Assembly: GCF_003075525.1 (NCBI RefSeq)
Contig: NZ_QDDR01000003.1
Location: forward strand, 248,001 to 312,000
Source of the DNA: Pararhodobacter aggregans
GTDB lineage: Bacteria > Pseudomonadota > Alphaproteobacteria > Rhodobacterales > Rhodobacteraceae
Length of the DNA: 64,000 nt
Direction: 5' to 3'
The notes under the pieces are model-generated. The model had not been told where the DNA came from and made no database searches. It saw only the letters and a list, made by a program, of their open reading frames with translations. The translations under genes were made by a program, and so were the position numbers. Below, piece by piece: positions 62,867-64,000 of this stretch; position 1 is the first letter of the stretch, and the number at the start of each line of letters is the position of its first letter.

Positions 62867-64000
62867 ATGAGCGATACTGACGGCAAGAAACCCCTTGGGC
62901 TGCGCAGCGGCTCGACCCCCGGGCAAGTGAAGCAGAGCTTCAGCCACGGGCGGACCAAGGCGGTTGTGGTGGAAACCAAGCGCAAGCGCGTTGTGGTGCC
63001 CAAGCCCGGCGCCGCGGGTGGTGCGTCGGACGGATCGGCGAACAAACCGGCGGCGGGCACTCTGGGCTCGCGCCGCCCCGCAGGCATTTCCGACGCCGAG
63101 ATGGAGCGCCGTCTGGCCGCTGTCCGCGCCGCCAAGGCACGGGAGGCCGACGAGGCCATCCAGCGCGCCGAGGAAGAGCGCCAGCGCGAGGAAGACCGCG
63201 AGCGCCGCCGCGCCGAGATCGAGGCCCGCGAGCGCGAAGAGCGTGAACGCGAGGAAGCCCGCAAGGCCAAGGAAGAGGAAGAGGCCCGCAAGGTCGCCGA
63301 AGCCGCTGCCGCCGTGGCTGAAAAGGCCGCCGCCGCCGTGGCCGAGAAGGCCGAGCGCCCGGCCCGTGGCGCCGACCGCGCCCCCTCGGCGCCGAGCCCG
63401 GCCAATGCCCCCGCCGCCGAACGCAGCACCCCGCCGCGTCCGGCCGGTGGCCCCGTGGGCGCGCCCCGCAAGTCCGAGCGCGAGCGCGAGGACCGCGATT
63501 CGCGTGGCAAGAAGGGCGACGACGCCGGCCGCCGCGCCGGCAAGCTGACGCTGACTGCCGCGCTGGACGGTGGCGAGGGCGGGCGCCAGCGCTCGCTGGC
63601 CGCCATGAAGCGCAAGCAGGAAAAGGCCCGCGCCAAGGCGCTGGGCATGGGCCACAAGGCCGAGAAGCAGTCGCGTGAAGTGCGCCTGCCGGAAACCATC
63701 GTCGTGCAGGAACTGGCCAACCGGATGGCGGAACGCGCCGCCGACGTGGTCAAGGCCCTGATGAAGATGGGCATGATGGTCGCCATGAATCAGGCGATCG
63801 ATGCCGATACCGCCGAGCTGGTGATCGAGGAATTCGGTCACAAGGCGATTCGCGTCTCGGACGCGGATGTGGAGCAGGTGATCGACACCGTGCAGGACAA
63901 GGACGAGGATCTCGTCTCGCGTCCGCCGATCATCACCATCATGGGCCACGTCGACCACGGCAAGACCTCGCTGCTGGACGCGATCCGCAAGGCGAACGTC
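62867..64000 (+). CDS. infB: Translation initiation factor IF-2 (partial, 3' end outside window)
   Basis: 378 codons visible. N-terminal [28 protein letters not shown] motif, long charged Ala/Glu/Arg linker (~75–200), IF2_N-type region [34 protein letters not shown], then the G-domain start [21 protein letters not shown] at the window edge. Delivers initiator tRNA to the 30S subunit. Start [14 protein letters not shown] is the alphaproteobacterial norm. Confidence 0.97.
   Translation, partial: MSDTDGKKPLGLRSGSTPGQVKQSFSHGRTKAVVVETKRKRVVVPKPGAAGGASDGSANKPAAGTLGSRRPAGISDAEMERRLAAVRAAKAREADEAIQRAEEERQREEDRERRRAEIEAREREEREREEARKAKEEEEARKVAEAAAAVAEKAAAAVAEKAERPARGADRAPSAPSPANAPAAERSTPPRPAGGPVGAPRKSEREREDRDSRGKKGDDAGRRAGKLTLTAALDGGEGGRQRSLAAMKRKQEKARAKALGMGHKAEKQSREVRLPETIVVQELANRMAERAADVVKALMKMGMMVAMNQAIDADTAELVIEEFGHKAIRVSDADVEQVIDTVQDKDEDLVSRPPIITIMGHVDHGKTSLLDAIRKANV

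Overview
The window is high-GC DNA from an alphaproteobacterium, almost certainly of the Rhodobacteraceae (Rhodobacter/Paracoccus/Rhodovulum type). Three things point there: the redox two-component set regB–senC–regA beside a DivL-like PAS protein that lacks a kinase core; an F0-only ATP synthase cluster (I, a, c, b', b) separate from F1; and an alphaproteobacterial AddAB pair. The species cannot be fixed from the sequence. No tRNA, rRNA, CRISPR array, insertion sequence or prophage structural gene was recognised.

Layout. 1–6.3 kb: a truncated Ada-like regulator/methyltransferase, a cytosolic reductive-dehalogenase-like iron-sulfur protein, an MFS carrier, nth, a RidA protein, a PfkB kinase and htpX. 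6.3–15.5 kb: CoA-transferase, DsbA-like protein and dciA (overlapping operon), mutY, alkB, three tandem paralogs of unknown function, corA and an EamA transporter. 15.7–17.6 kb: a small anomalous, AT-richer island with an SDH/Clp-fold protease, bounded on the left by a 25-bp perfect inverted repeat and on the right by a decayed ParB-like gene. 17.6–23 kb: HU, AMP nucleosidase and three paralogous small outer-membrane barrels, two of them duplicated together with promoter and terminator, with a NADAR glycosidase among them. 23–29 kb: dxs–ispA–xseB–deacetylase and hslVU. 29.2–36.3 kb: tsaE–addB–addA–trxA. 36.3–44.3 kb: divL, regB, senC, regA and smc. 44.5–48.3 kb: double GNAT, a polytopic membrane protein behind two perfect ATTC-N8-GAAT dyads, a periplasmic DsrE protein and an ArsR regulator. 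48.5–51.1 kb: F0 genes. 51.1–59.8 kb: TetR/VOC pair, split MnmC (oxidase and MnmD), DMT carrier, GMC oxidoreductase, ubiG, pip and a phytase-like esterase. 59.9–64 kb: rimP–nusA–ylxR/L7Ae–infB, preceded by a promoter and an intrinsic terminator.

Most of the window is housekeeping: DNA repair (nth, mutY, addAB, xseB, smc), protein quality control (htpX, hslVU), isoprenoid supply (dxs, ispA), energy (F0) and translation/transcription (rimP–infB). The accessory content is the RdhA-like protein, the unknown paralog triplet, the protease island, the porin-like triplet and the sulfur-linked locus.

Regulatory sequence of note: a perfect CtrA box (TTAA-N7-TTAA) upstream of divL, a perfect DnaA box upstream of smc, dyads matching the persulfide-sensor (SqrR/BigR) pattern, TetR-type dyads, several well-spaced sigma70-like promoters, and two dispersed repeat families. 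All calls come from reading the sequence and recalling families; no search or alignment was run.
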